NCBI RefSeq assembly: GCF_030811595.1
Contig: NZ_JAUSRB010000001.1
Coordinates: 186,001 to 250,000, forward strand
DNA length: 64,000 bases
Source of the DNA: Streptosporangium brasiliense
Lineage (GTDB): Bacteria > Actinomycetota > Actinomycetes > Streptosporangiales > Streptosporangiaceae
Reading direction: 5' to 3'
Under the pieces are notes generated by a model, which ran no database searches, had not been told where the DNA came from, and saw only the letters and a program-made list of their open reading frames with translations. Of the stretch, positions 16,386 through 25,495 are shown piece after piece (the first letter of the stretch is position 1; each line of letters opens with the position of its first letter). The translations under genes and the position numbers were made by a program.

Positions 16386-16901
16386 GTGCAGCTTGTCATA
16401 GGCCGGATCGGCCGCCCGCACGGACTCCGCGGCGACGTGTCCGTGGAGGTCCGCACCGATGACCCGGAGGGACGCTTCGCCCCGGGCACGGCCGTCGCCA
16501 CCGACCCCGCGTCGACCGGTCCGCTCGTCGTCGAGTCCCGGCGCTGGCACTCGGGAGTCCTGCTGGTCAGGTTCGAGGGCGTCAACGACCGCGACCGCGC
16601 CGAGGCGCTCCGCGGCACCACGCTCGTCATCGACTCGGCGGACATCCCGCCCTCCGAGGACCCCGACGAGTTCTACGACCACCAGCTCATCGGCCTCGCC
16701 GTGGTCACCCCCGACGGCGAGAGGGTCGGAGAGGTGACCGACGTCCTCCACCACGGTCAGGACCTGCTCGTCGTACGGCGGGGCACGGCCGAGGTCTACG
16801 TGCCGTTCGTGAAGGCGCTGGTCCCCGTGATCGACCTGGACAAGGGCCTCCTCGTCGTGGACGGGCCCGCCGGCCTGCTCGACCCGGACCAGGCCGTCTG
16901 A
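16386..16901 (+). CDS. rimM: 16S rRNA processing protein RimM
   Basis: This is a 171-aa 30S maturation factor that binds S19. The N-terminal RimM barrel opens with VIGRIGRPHGLRGDVSVEVRTDDP. The C-terminal PRC-barrel contains EFYDHQLIGLAVVTPDGERVGEV and VPFVKALVPVIDL. GTG start at 16386 follows GGGAGG. One base separates it from trmD. Confidence 0.97.
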   Translation: MQLVIGRIGRPHGLRGDVSVEVRTDDPEGRFAPGTAVATDPASTGPLVVESRRWHSGVLLVRFEGVNDRDRAEALRGTTLVIDSADIPPSEDPDEFYDHQLIGLAVVTPDGERVGEVTDVLHHGQDLLVVRRGTAEVYVPFVKALVPVIDLDKGLLVVDGPAGLLDPDQAV

Positions 16902-16902
16902 C

Positions 16903-17670
16903 ATGCGCATCGACGTCATCTCGATCTTCCCCGAATACTTCGCCCCGCTCGACGTCTCCCTCATCGGCAAGGCCCGCGAGCGCGGCATCCTCGACGTCCA
17001 CCTCCACCAGCTCCGTGACTGGGCCCACGACGTGCACCGCACGGTGGACGACACCCCCTACGGGGGCGGGCCCGGAATGGTCATGAAGCCCGAGCCGTGG
17101 GGCGAGGCCATCGACACCGTCCTCGCCGCCGGCCCCGGCGCGCAGCCCCGGATCATCGTGCCGACCCCCAGCGGGGTGCCCTTCACCCAGAAGCTGGCCA
17201 TGGAGTACGCCCGCGAGCCGTGGCTGCTGTTCACCCCGGCCCGCTACGAGGGCATCGACTCCCGGGTCATGGCCGAGTACGGCTCGCGCATGCGCGTGGA
17301 CGAGGTCAGCATCGGCGACTACGTGCTCGCCGGCGGCGAGGTGGCGGTGCTGGTGATGGTGGAGGCCGTCGGGCGGCTGCTGCCCGGCGTGCTCGGCAAC
17401 GCCCACTCGGCCGTGGACGACTCGTTCGCGCCGGGGGCGATGGAGAACCTCCTGGAGGGGCCGGTCCACACCAAGCCGCCCGAATGGCGGGGGCGCGAGG
17501 TCCCGGAGATCCTGCTCTCCGGGCACCACGGGAAGATCGCCCGGTGGCGGCGGGACGAGGCGCTCCGCCGTACCGCGAAGAACCGGCCCGAGCTGCTGTC
17601 GACGCTCGATCCGGAGAGCCTGGACAAGCATGACCGCCAGGTCCTGGCGGAGCTCGGCTTCTCCGGCTGA
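16903..17670 (+). CDS. trmD: tRNA (guanine37-N1)-methyltransferase TrmD
   Basis: This 255-aa SPOUT methyltransferase makes m1G37 in tRNAs and so prevents +1 frameshifting. The N-terminus is MRIDVISIFPEYF. The conserved DDTPYGGGPGMVMKPEP and the SAM-binding trefoil-knot segment SIGDYVLAGGE are present, with VGRLLPGVLGN following. It is coupled to rimM with a one-base gap, a standard arrangement. Confidence 0.98.
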   Translation: MRIDVISIFPEYFAPLDVSLIGKARERGILDVHLHQLRDWAHDVHRTVDDTPYGGGPGMVMKPEPWGEAIDTVLAAGPGAQPRIIVPTPSGVPFTQKLAMEYAREPWLLFTPARYEGIDSRVMAEYGSRMRVDEVSIGDYVLAGGEVAVLVMVEAVGRLLPGVLGNAHSAVDDSFAPGAMENLLEGPVHTKPPEWRGREVPEILLSGHHGKIARWRRDEALRRTAKNRPELLSTLDPESLDKHDRQVLAELGFSG

Positions 17671-17744
17671 CCGCCGGGGTCAGGGCGGCGGGCCGCCTGT
17701 CGTCCCCGGGCCGTGGGACCGGTCCGCCGGGGCGTTCTGACTGG

Positions 17745-17779
17745 TTGATTTCCGGTCGGTCGCGAAAATATGGCAGACT
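17745..17779 (+). promoter_or_regulatory. candidate promoter for rplS
   Basis: TTGATT at 17745-17750 and TATGGC at 17769-17774 are separated by 18 bases in the 268-base gap before rplS. The AT-rich patch stands out in the gap. Assignment is by eye only. Confidence 0.35.
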
Positions 17780-17938
17780 GAACCGTTGCCGCCGACTGTC
17801 CGCTGGTTGGCGCGCGCCGTCGGGCAGAGGGCCTGACTCCCAAGACACAGTCCAATTCAGCACGCGTGTCCATCATGATGCCGCTCCGTCGCGGCCGGAT
17901 GGACCTCCGGGTGCTCGCGTAAATGAGGTACCACTGCC

Positions 17939-18292
17939 ATGCACACGCTGATCACTGAGCTTGAGAAGGCCACGCTCCGCAGCGACATCCCGGACTTCCG
18001 CCCCGGTGACACGCTCGAAGTGCACGTCCGAGTGATCGAGGGCACCCGCTCCCGTGTCCAGGTCTTCAAGGGCTTCGTCCTGCGTCGCCAGGGCAGTGGC
18101 GCCCGTGAGACCTTCACCGTCCGCAAGGTCAGCTACAGCGTCGGCGTCGAGCGCACCTTCCCGGTGCACAGCCCGGTCATCGAGAAGATCGCCCTGGTGA
18201 CCCGTGGCGACGTCCGCCGCGCCAAGCTCTACTACATGCGCGACCTGCGCGGCAAGGCCGCCCGCATCCGCGAGAAGCGCGACGCCCGCTAG
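17939..18292 (+). CDS. rplS: 50S ribosomal protein L19
   Basis: This 117-aa large-subunit protein sits at the 30S-50S interface. Signature elements are [34 protein letters not shown] and [18 protein letters not shown]. It has the usual length, with an ATG start 268 bases after trmD and so probably its own promoter. Confidence 0.98.
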   Translation: MHTLITELEKATLRSDIPDFRPGDTLEVHVRVIEGTRSRVQVFKGFVLRRQGSGARETFTVRKVSYSVGVERTFPVHSPVIEKIALVTRGDVRRAKLYYMRDLRGKAARIREKRDAR

Positions 18293-18310
18293 AGCCCGCG
18301 CCGTGCCGTC

Positions 18311-18342
18311 CTGGCCCGTCCCCCTCCCGGGGTGCGGGCCAG
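18311..18342 (+). terminator. hairpin after rplS
   Basis: CTGGCCCG (18311-18318) pairs with CGGGCCAG (18335-18342), with an inner CCCC/GGGG stem. A second small hairpin, AGGAGG/CCTCCT at 18352-18370, follows. It is probably a terminator between rplS and lepB. Confidence 0.6.
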
Positions 18343-18443
18343 CCGTGTGCAAGGAGGGTTTTGACCTCCTATGGGCAAGACGCATAGCCATGGTGACCCG
18401 GCGGGCAGTCGGATGACATCGACCATCATCTAGGCTCGTCACG

Positions 18444-19307
18444 ATGACTAGCGAAGACCGGGAGTACGGCACGGCCTCGCGTCGGCCTGTCGAGGACGAG
18501 GTGGGCGTGGTCGCCGAAGACGCACAGAAGACCGCCGAGAGCGACAAGGACAAGAAGAAGGGCTCCTTCTGGAAGGAGCTCCCCGTCCTGGTCGTCGTCG
18601 CGCTGGTCCTCGCGCTGTTGATCAAGACCTTCGTGATCCAGGCGTTCTACATCCCGTCGGAGTCGATGGAGAACACCCTCCTGACGAACGACCGGGTGCT
18701 GGTGAACAAGCTCGTCTACCACACCCGTGACATCGAGCGCGGTGACATCGTGGTCTTCTCCGGCGTGGACTCCTGGGACGGTGAGGTCCAGTTGCCGGAG
18801 CCGTCCAACCCGGTCTCCGCCTTCTTCCGCTGGGTCGGCACCGCCTTCGGCGTGGTCCCCGGCGAGAAGGACTACATCAAGCGCGTCATCGGCGTCCACG
18901 GCGACACCGTGAAGTGCTGTGACGTCCAGGGGCGGGTCACGGTCAACGGGGTGCCCCTCGACGAGCGGGACTACCTCTACCCGGGTGACCTGCCCTCCCG
19001 CGATCCCTTCGAGGTCAAGGTCCCGGAGGGCCGCCTGTGGGTCATGGGCGACCACCGCGCGGTCTCCCTCGACTCCCGCTCCCACACCGGCGACCCCGGC
19101 GGCGGGACGATCCCGGTGGACAAGGTGGTCGGCCGTGCCTTCGTGATCGTGTGGCCCTTCTCCAGAGCTAAGATCCTCCCCATCCCCGACACCTTCCAGC
19201 AGCCCGCGCTCAAGGCGGCCGCCGCGGCCGGAGCGGTCCCGCTCCTCGGCGGCCTCGCGGGGGCCGTGCCGCTGGTGCTGTGGCGTCGTCGGCTTTCAAG
19301 GCGGTAG
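18444..19307 (+). CDS. lepB: type I signal peptidase
   Basis: This 287-aa membrane-anchored Ser/Lys protease removes signal peptides from exported proteins. A charged N-terminus precedes one transmembrane helix (LPVLVVVALVLALLIKTFVIQ). The catalytic Ser is in IPSESMENTL and the Lys in DYIKRVIGVHGD. Box E GDHRAVSLDSR is present. A second hydrophobic stretch near the C-terminus (AGAVPLLGGLAGAVPLVLW) would give a two-pass topology. A paralogue follows nine bases downstream. Confidence 0.96.
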   Translation: MTSEDREYGTASRRPVEDEVGVVAEDAQKTAESDKDKKKGSFWKELPVLVVVALVLALLIKTFVIQAFYIPSESMENTLLTNDRVLVNKLVYHTRDIERGDIVVFSGVDSWDGEVQLPEPSNPVSAFFRWVGTAFGVVPGEKDYIKRVIGVHGDTVKCCDVQGRVTVNGVPLDERDYLYPGDLPSRDPFEVKVPEGRLWVMGDHRAVSLDSRSHTGDPGGGTIPVDKVVGRAFVIVWPFSRAKILPIPDTFQQPALKAAAAAGAVPLLGGLAGAVPLVLWRRRLSRR

Positions 19308-19316
19308 CCGTACCTC

Positions 19317-19943
19317 ATGACTGTGGAACCCGATAGCAAGTCCGCGGAATCCGAGAGCAAGAAGGCAGAACCTCGCAAGGGCAGACTGCGCGAGACGGTC
19401 GCCCTGATCGTGTCCGGCGTGGTGGTGGCGCTGCTGCTGCAGGCGTTCGTCGTCCAGCCCTTCAAGATCCCGTCGGAGTCGATGGAGAACACCCTGCGGG
19501 AAGGCGACCGGGTGGTCGTCAACAAGCTGCACGGTGAGACCGAACGCGGTGACGTGGTGGTCTTCAAGGGCTGGCCGGGCGGCGACACCATCAAACGGGT
19601 CATCGCGGTCGGCGGCGACACCGTGAAGTGCTGTGACGCCCAGAACCGGATCACCGTCAACGGGGTCCCGATCGACGAGAAGGCCTACCTGCACCCCGAC
19701 GACTTCGCCGCGGGCGGCAAGTTCGAGAAGGTCGTGCCCAAGGGGCGGCTCTGGGTCATGGGCGACCACCGCTCGGCCTCCGCGGACTCGCGCGACCACG
19801 AGGAGCAGGAGGGCGAGGGCACGATCTCCGAGGACGACGTGATCGGCCGGGCCTTCGCGATCTTCTGGCCGTTCTCCCACGCGACGGTCCTCTCGACGCC
19901 CGAGATCTTCGCCAAGCCGGAGATCTTCGCCACGGCGAAGTAG
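19317..19943 (+). CDS. lepB: type I signal peptidase (second copy)
   Basis: This 208-aa paralogue of the preceding gene has one N-terminal transmembrane helix (TVALIVSGVVVALLLQAFVVQ). The catalytic Ser is in KIPSESMENTL, the Lys in DTIKRVIAVGGD, and box E is GDHRSASADSRDH. Both copies share GDTVKCCD. It lacks the C-terminal membrane segment. Tandem signal peptidases at this locus are normal in actinomycetes, where copies differ in substrate preference and developmental use. Confidence 0.96.
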   Translation: MTVEPDSKSAESESKKAEPRKGRLRETVALIVSGVVVALLLQAFVVQPFKIPSESMENTLREGDRVVVNKLHGETERGDVVVFKGWPGGDTIKRVIAVGGDTVKCCDAQNRITVNGVPIDEKAYLHPDDFAAGGKFEKVVPKGRLWVMGDHRSASADSRDHEEQEGEGTISEDDVIGRAFAIFWPFSHATVLSTPEIFAKPEIFATAK

Positions 19944-20032
19944 GGACAGCCCCGCCAAGGTGAGATAGCGGTACCGAACGGTCCGGATGGGGCGTACTCT
20001 CGGGTCATGGTCGCTATGTCTGCCGTGGTGCC

Positions 20033-20719
20033 ATGACGGTTGCGTTCCGCCCCACGCCGAGTGTGGTCCGGCGGGATTCGGGACTGTACGGCTACGAGCG
20101 GGCTCTGGCCCGCCGTGGGCTGGGTCCCGTGGCCGGCGTCGACGAGGCCGGCCGGGGCGCCTGCGCTGGCCCGCTGGTGGTCGCCGCGGTGGTCCTCAGC
20201 CGCCGGATCGGCGGCCTGAACGACTCCAAGCTGCTCACCGTCTCCCGGCGCGAGTCGCTGTACGAGCTGATCATGGCGGCCGCGGAGGCGGTCAGCGTGG
20301 TGGTCATCCCACCGGCCGACATCGACGCGCGCGGCCTGCACAGATCCAACATCGAGGGAATGCGCCGGGCCGTCGCCCGGTTGTCCTGTGACCTCGGCTA
20401 CGTGCTCACCGACGGGTTCCCCGTCTCGGGCCTGCCCGTGCCGTCGCTCGGAGTGTGGAAGGGAGACCAGGTCGCGGCCTGCGTGGCGGCCGCCTCGATC
20501 GTGGCGAAGGTGACACGCGACAGGATGATGACCGCGCTCGACGAGCGCCATCCCGAGTACGGTTTCGCCGTGCACAAGGGGTATGGCACCGTGAGCCATC
20601 GCAGGGCGCTCGAAACTCACGGCCCGTGTCCGGCCCACCGATTCTCGTTCGCGACGGTGGCGCGGTCCGGGCCCGGTGGGCTGATGGGTGAGAATGAAAT
20701 GGGGGCCGGTCTCGCCTGA
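20033..20719 (+). CDS. rnhB: ribonuclease HII
   Basis: This 228-aa nuclease cleaves RNA in RNA-DNA hybrids and single ribonucleotides in DNA. Active-site motif [21 protein letters not shown] carries the first Asp and Glu. [32 protein letters not shown] and the GYGT segment follow. The ATG at 20033 lacks a strong Shine-Dalgarno. The C-terminal 30 residues are beyond the core and variable. Confidence 0.96.
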   Translation: MTVAFRPTPSVVRRDSGLYGYERALARRGLGPVAGVDEAGRGACAGPLVVAAVVLSRRIGGLNDSKLLTVSRRESLYELIMAAAEAVSVVVIPPADIDARGLHRSNIEGMRRAVARLSCDLGYVLTDGFPVSGLPVPSLGVWKGDQVAACVAAASIVAKVTRDRMMTALDERHPEYGFAVHKGYGTVSHRRALETHGPCPAHRFSFATVARSGPGGLMGENEMGAGLA

Positions 20720-20756
20720 TCGGGCGGGCCGGAAGGCGTGCAACAGGAGGATCGGT

Positions 20757-21080
20757 ATGAGCGCAGAGGATCTCGAGAAATACGAAACCGAGATGGAGCT
20801 GCAGCTTTACCGTGAATACCGCGACGTCGTCGGACTGTTCACCTACGTCGTGGAGACCGAGCGGCGCTTCTATCTGACCAACTCGGTCGACCTCGACGTC
20901 CGGACGGCCGAGAACGGCGACGTGTTCTTCGACGTGAAGATGCAGGACGCCTGGGTCTGGGACATGTACCGACCGGCGAGGTTCGTGAAGAACGTCCGCG
21001 TGGTCACCTTCAAGGACGTCAACGTCGAGGAGCTGGCCAAGCCGGATCTTGAGATGCCCAAGGAGGGTTTCTCCAACTGA
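20757..21080 (+). CDS. DUF2469 protein
   Basis: This is a 107-aa acidic cytoplasmic protein of the DUF2469 family, found almost only in actinobacteria next to rnhB. It starts MSAEDLEKYETEMELQLYREYRDVVGLF with AGGAGG seven bases upstream. Longer upstream frames overlap rnhB and lack this signal. It is dense in Tyr, Phe and Glu with no catalytic motif. Function is unknown to me. Confidence 0.93.
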   Translation: MSAEDLEKYETEMELQLYREYRDVVGLFTYVVETERRFYLTNSVDLDVRTAENGDVFFDVKMQDAWVWDMYRPARFVKNVRVVTFKDVNVEELAKPDLEMPKEGFSN

Positions 21081-21189
21081 GGAGTTCTCCACAGGCGCGG
21101 CCCGCGTCCGGCTGAGTATCCACAGAATCGGATCCGGTCCGCCGGGACCGGGGCGAGCTGAGCGAAGGTCTGGGACCGGAGGTGGTTCC

Positions 21190-21543
21190 ATGGCCGCGAA
21201 GGACGAGCTCGGCAGGCACGGCGAACAGGTCGCCGTCGACTATCTGCTGGCGCACGGCATGCAGATTTTGGATCGCAACTGGCGGTGCCCGGACGGGGAG
21301 ATCGACGTGGTCGCCCGGGAGGGGCGGGCGCTCGTCGTGGTGGAGGTGAAGACCCGCTCCGGCCGCAGCCACGGCACCGCCTTCGAGGCGGTCACCGAGG
21401 CGAAGCTCTCCCGCCTGCGCAGGCTCGCGGTCAGATGGCTGGCCACCCGGCCTGAGCGATACGGCTCCATCCGCGTCGACGTCATCGCCCTTGAGCGGTT
21501 CGCCGGAGATCTCGTCCTCCGCCACGAGCGGGGGGTGTGCTAG
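21190..21543 (+). CDS. yraN: YraN/UPF0102 family putative endonuclease
   Basis: This 117-aa protein has the PD-(D/E)xK nuclease-like fold. GxxGE (LGRHGEQVAVDYL) begins the domain, followed by DGEIDVVAREGRALVVVEVKTRS with the D..E-x-K residues. ATG at 21190 is preceded by GGAGGTG; longer frames lack homology. It lies in the conserved rnhB-yraN-comM-dprA order, suggesting a role in DNA processing, but activity has not been settled for the family. Confidence 0.93.
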   Translation: MAAKDELGRHGEQVAVDYLLAHGMQILDRNWRCPDGEIDVVAREGRALVVVEVKTRSGRSHGTAFEAVTEAKLSRLRRLAVRWLATRPERYGSIRVDVIALERFAGDLVLRHERGVC

Positions 21544-21710
21544 ATGCCCGAGCCCTGCCGCTCGCTGCCCCGGCTGACGGCCGCCTCGCCCGGGGCGGGC
21601 TCCCACCGGCTCGCCGGCCCCCTGGGCACGCCCAGGGGCGGTCACGGCCCCACACCGGGCCGCTGCCCGGACCGGCTGCGCCCCGTGCGTGCCGCCCAGG
21701 AGGCGACACC

Positions 21711-23294
21711 GTGACCGTCGCCCGCACCCGCTGCATCGCGCTGGTCGGGGTGGCAGGCCATCTCGTCGACGTCGAGGCCGACGTCGGCGCCGGCATGGCG
21801 GGCCTGCACCTCATCGGCATGCTGGACACCGCGCTGAGCGAGGCGCGTGACCGGGTCCGCTCGGCCGTGGTCAACAGCCGCTACGGATGGCCCGACGCGC
21901 GGATCACCGTCAGCCTGTTCCCCGCCAGCCTGCCCAAGCGCGGAAGCGTCTTCGACCTGGCGATCGCCGTGGCCCTGCTCGCGGCGGCCGGGGCCGTGCC
22001 CCGCGCCAAGGTCGCCCGGCTGTTCTTCCTCGGCGAGCTCGGTCTCGACGGCTCGGTGAGACCGGTGCGCGGGGTGCTGCCCGCCGTGCTCGCCGCGGCC
22101 GGGGCCGGAACCGGCACCGTCGTGGTCCCCGCGCACAACGCCGCCGAGGCCGCGCTCGTGCCGGACGTGACCGTGATCCCCGTCGCCACACTGGGTGAGC
22201 TGGTGAGCTGGCTGCGCAGTGACGACCCGGTCAACGTGCCCCTGGCCGAGCACACCCCGTCCGTCGGGCTCCCCGGCCCCGCCGGCGGATCGGACGGCGC
22301 GCGGTCGTTCGTCCCGGACGGCCCGTCCGAGAGCGCCCCCGACCTCGGCGACGTGGCCGGCCAGCCCGCCGCCCGCCGCGCGCTGGAGGTCTGCGCCGCC
22401 GGCGGCCACAACTTCTGGATGCTGGGCCAGCCGGGCACCGGCAAGACGATGCTCGCCGAGCGGCTGCCCACCCTGCTCCCGCCGCTGGAGCGGGACGCGG
22501 CGCTGGAGGTGACCGCGATCCACTCGGTCGCCGGGGTGCTGCCGGCCGACCGTCCGCTGCTGACCCGCCCGCCGTTCGTGGCGCCCCACCACACCGCGAC
22601 CGTCGCGGCCGTCATCGGCGGGGGCAGCGGGGTGATCCGCCCGGGCGCGGTGTCGCTCGCCCACCGGGGAGTCCTGTTCCTGGACGAGGCCCCCGAATAT
22701 CCGGCGACCGTCCTCGACTCGCTCAGGCAGCCGCTCGAATCGGGCCGGGTGACGGTCTCCAGGGCGCTGGGCTCGGTCACCTTCCCGGCCAGGTTCATGC
22801 TGGTGCTGGCCGCCAACCAGTGCCCGTGCGCGCAGCCGTCCAGTCCCGAGGACCCGTGCCGGTGCACCCCCGCGGTCCGCCGTCGCTACCTGTCCAGGCT
22901 CTCCGGCCCGCTGCTCGACCGGATCGACGTCAAGGCCACCCTCCACCGGTCGACCCGGCGCGAGCTCCTCGCCGACCGCCGGTTCATCGAGCCGAGCCGG
23001 GTGGTGGCCGAGCGGGTGCTCCTGGCCCGCGGACGTGCCGCCAAGCGGTTCGCGGGCAGGCCGTGGCGGTGCAACGCGGAGATGCCGACCCGCGCGCTCC
23101 ACGCCGAATACCGCCCGCGACCCGAGGCGATGTCCCCCCTGCTCCGCTGTCTGGACAGCGGCGAGCTGAGCGCCCGGGGGCTGGACCGGGTGCTCAGGGT
23201 GGCCTGGACCCTGGCCGACCTCGGCGGCAGGGACAGACCGGAGGTCGAGGAGACCAACACCGCGCTCGGACTGTGGCTGGGGGAGGAGCGGTGA
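21711..23294 (+). CDS. comM: YifB/ComM family Mg-chelatase-like AAA+ ATPase
   Basis: This 527-aa AAA+ protein has an N-terminal ChlI/Lon-like domain (TRCIALVGVAGHLVDVEADVGAGM, RVRSAVVNSRYGWP, FPASLPKRGSVFDLAIAVALL). The Walker A GQPGTGKTML is near residue 240, Walker B is VLFLDEAPEYP, and a Cys-rich loop CPCAQPSSPEDPCRC follows. ComM homologues are hexameric branch-migration helicases that help integrate incoming DNA. GTG at 21711 is chosen because AGGAGG lies seven bases upstream and the protein then begins where the family does. It is coupled to dprA by GTGA overlap. Confidence 0.94.
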   Translation: MTVARTRCIALVGVAGHLVDVEADVGAGMAGLHLIGMLDTALSEARDRVRSAVVNSRYGWPDARITVSLFPASLPKRGSVFDLAIAVALLAAAGAVPRAKVARLFFLGELGLDGSVRPVRGVLPAVLAAAGAGTGTVVVPAHNAAEAALVPDVTVIPVATLGELVSWLRSDDPVNVPLAEHTPSVGLPGPAGGSDGARSFVPDGPSESAPDLGDVAGQPAARRALEVCAAGGHNFWMLGQPGTGKTMLAERLPTLLPPLERDAALEVTAIHSVAGVLPADRPLLTRPPFVAPHHTATVAAVIGGGSGVIRPGAVSLAHRGVLFLDEAPEYPATVLDSLRQPLESGRVTVSRALGSVTFPARFMLVLAANQCPCAQPSSPEDPCRCTPAVRRRYLSRLSGPLLDRIDVKATLHRSTRRELLADRRFIEPSRVVAERVLLARGRAAKRFAGRPWRCNAEMPTRALHAEYRPRPEAMSPLLRCLDSGELSARGLDRVLRVAWTLADLGGRDRPEVEETNTALGLWLGEER

Positions 23295-24481
23295 GCGAGC
23301 GGCTCGCCCGGGTCACCTTGATGCGGCTGGCCGAGCCCGGTGACGAGGTGATGGGCAGGCTCGTCGCCTCCCGAGGCCCGCAGGCCGCCGTCGGCCAGGT
23401 CCGCCGGGGGCGCCCCGATCCGGAGTTCGCCCGGTGGTTCACGCGGTCCCGCCATCCGGGCCCGGCCGGCTCGCGGCAGGAGCGGCTCGCGGCCAGGCTT
23501 GAGCGGATGTTCGCCTCCTGGGCAGCCCGGTTGGAGACGGCCGATCCCGCCCGTGACCTGGCCGAAGGGGAGCGCCACGGGGCCCGCCTGGTGATCCCCG
23601 GCGACCCCGAATGGCCGACCCAGCTGGGCGACCTGGGCGAGTCCGGTCCCCATGCCCTCTGGCTCCACGGTGAGGCCGACCTGCGCTTCTCCTGCCTGCG
23701 GTCGGTCGCGGTCGTCGGCTCCCGGGCCGCCACGCCGTACGGCACGCATGTCGCGGCCGATTTCGGAGCCGGGCTGAGCGAACGCGGCTGGAGCGTGGTC
23801 TCGGGCGGTGCCTACGGCATCGACGGGGCGGTCCACCGCGGCGCCCTCGCCGGTGAGACGCCGACCGTCGCCGTGCTCGCCTGCGGCACCGACATCGCCT
23901 ACCCCAGCGCGCATCACTCGCTGTTCGCGGCAGTGCGCTCGCAGGGGGTGCTGGTGAGCGAGTGCCCGATGGGCGCCACCCCGATCCGGCCGCGTTTCCT
24001 GGTCCGCAACCGGCTCATCGCCGCGCTGTCGCGGGGCACCGTGGTGATCGAGGCGGCCGTGCGCAGCGGGGCACTCAACACCGCGGGGCACGCCATCTCG
24101 CTGAACCGCCACCTGGCCGCCGTGCCGGGGCCGGTGACCTCGCAGACCTCGGCCGGATGTCACCGGTTGATCCGGCAGGGGACGGCCGTCTGCGTGACCA
24201 CCCCCGAGGAGATGATCGAGCTTGTCGGGGCGATGGGCGGTGACCTTGCTCCCGAAGCGCGTGGCCCGGTGCTCCCGCGCGACCGGCTGGACCCCGACAC
24301 CCGAAGGGTCCTTGAGGCCGTGCCCGCCCGGACCGGCGCGGGCCCGGCGACGATAGCGGTGGCCGCGGGCGTCGACCTGGAGACCGTGCTGTCCTGCCTC
24401 GGCGGCCTGGCCGCCGCCGGACACATCGAGCGTGTCCCCCGAGGCTGGCGCCTGCGCCCCGAAAGACCGCCGGGCCGATGA
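23291..24481 (+). CDS. dprA: DNA-processing protein DprA
   Basis: This 396-aa Rossmann-fold protein protects single-stranded DNA and loads RecA in transformation; its role in actinomycetes is less clear. The central domain has SVAVVGSRAATPYG, VVSGGAYGIDGAVHRGAL, VAVLACGTDIAYPSAH, LVSECPMGATPIRPRFLVRNRLIAALS and VIEAAVRSGALNTA. A C-terminal winged-helix (DPDTRRVLEAVPARTGAGPATIAVAAGVD) follows. It starts with GTG overlapping the comM stop. The family-typical whiG sigma-factor gene does not follow. Confidence 0.95.
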   Translation: MSERLARVTLMRLAEPGDEVMGRLVASRGPQAAVGQVRRGRPDPEFARWFTRSRHPGPAGSRQERLAARLERMFASWAARLETADPARDLAEGERHGARLVIPGDPEWPTQLGDLGESGPHALWLHGEADLRFSCLRSVAVVGSRAATPYGTHVAADFGAGLSERGWSVVSGGAYGIDGAVHRGALAGETPTVAVLACGTDIAYPSAHHSLFAAVRSQGVLVSECPMGATPIRPRFLVRNRLIAALSRGTVVIEAAVRSGALNTAGHAISLNRHLAAVPGPVTSQTSAGCHRLIRQGTAVCVTTPEEMIELVGAMGGDLAPEARGPVLPRDRLDPDTRRVLEAVPARTGAGPATIAVAAGVDLETVLSCLGGLAAAGHIERVPRGWRLRPERPPGR

Positions 24482-24530
24482 GAGCGATCCGTCCCAGAAG
24501 CGGCGCCTCCCCACCAGAAGGGATCTCCGT

Positions 24531-24795
24531 TCCATCACTGATGTGAGCGGAGTCCCGGTCGGTCACCAGTGTGATCGGTCTCTGCCCCCGTCACTGATGT
24601 GGTCGGGTTCCGCCCCCGTTGTTGGTGTGATCGGGCCGCTCTGTCAGTGATGTGAGCGGAGTCCCGGTTGGTCACTGGTGTGATCGGTCTCCGCCCCATC
24701 ACTGGTGTGAGTGGAATCCCGGTCGGCCACTGGTGTGATCAGGCTCCGTCCTCGTTATTGGTGTGGGCGGAGTCCCGCTCCGTCGCCGGCGTGAC
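24531..24795. repeat. degenerate 28-bp tandem repeat array
   Basis: About nine imperfect units of 25-31 bases, mostly 28, follow head to tail. Each begins near TCACTGGTGTGA and continues CGG..TCCCGGTCG or a variant. Units start at about 24534, 24565, 24593, 24621 and onward. There are no unique spacers, so it is not CRISPR. The final 40 bases overlap the 3' end of the M23 peptidase gene and supply its last codons and stop. Confidence 0.8.
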
Positions 24796-25495
24796 CTTGG
24801 GGTGCGGGCCAGACGGGGAGCAGCCGGACCTGGCCGTGGCCCAGCAGGAGCAGCGGGTCGAGATACAGGTCGTCACGGAGCAGGCCCCAGTGCAGGCAGG
24901 TGGCCGGGCAGTGACCGGGAACGTCCTGGACGGCACCGATCACCTCGCCCCGACCCACTGTCTGGCCGCGCCGTACCGACGGACGGACAGGCAGGTAGGT
25001 CGTCCGCAGGCCGTCGGCATGGAGGACGGTCACCACACCCCGCTCCGCGAGCGGCCCCGCGTAACCCACCGTCCCGGCTCCGGCTGCGTGAACCTCCGCT
25101 CCGGGTGCGGCGGCGAGATCGACCCCTCGGTGCCCGGCCAGCCAGGGTTGGGCCGGGGGTGCGAAGCCGCGGAGCACACGGGGCCGCCCGGCGAGCGGCC
25201 AGTCCCAACGGGCCCAGGGCTCGGGCGCTCCGCTCCCGCCGATCGGGCTGACCCGGCTGACCCGACTGACCCAGCTGACAGGGCCGATCGGGCCGATCGG
25301 GCCGTCCTGTGTCATGGCGCTGCGAGGGCCGCCGGCGCTGCCCTGGGTGCTCGGGTCGATGGTGCCGCCCTGGGCGGTGATGCCGTCTCTGCCGATCGGG
25401 TTGTGCGCACCCGCCGCCCCCGGTGCGGCGGACAGCAGCGCGGTCAGCAGGGCGGGCAGCGAGGCTCGGATCCCGAGGGCACGGAGAGGGTTCAC
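24755..25495 (-). CDS. secreted M23-family peptidase (LytM-like)
   Basis: This is a 246-aa exported protein: a signal peptide (LRALGIRASLPALLTALLSAAPGAAGA), a low-complexity linker of GPIGPIGPVSWVSRVSRVSPIGG type, and a C-terminal M23 domain. The zinc-binding HRGVDLAAAPGAEVHAAGAGTVGYAG carries His and Asp. The second motif reads TCLHWGLL, so the usual HxH has Cys in place of the first His. It probably cuts or binds peptidoglycan peptides. GTG at 25495 is chosen because the signal peptide starts there; the frame stays open upstream into the 51-bp array. A peptidase here upstream of rpsB is usual in actinomycetes. Confidence 0.8.
   Translation of the reverse strand: MNPLRALGIRASLPALLTALLSAAPGAAGAHNPIGRDGITAQGGTIDPSTQGSAGGPRSAMTQDGPIGPIGPVSWVSRVSRVSPIGGSGAPEPWARWDWPLAGRPRVLRGFAPPAQPWLAGHRGVDLAAAPGAEVHAAGAGTVGYAGPLAERGVVTVLHADGLRTTYLPVRPSVRRGQTVGRGEVIGAVQDVPGHCPATCLHWGLLRDDLYLDPLLLLGHGQVRLLPVWPAPQGHAGDGAGLRPHQ

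Noticed and set aside
24531..24795. CRISPR array
   Set aside because: Units follow head to tail with no unique spacers, differ from each other at many positions, and no cas genes are present.
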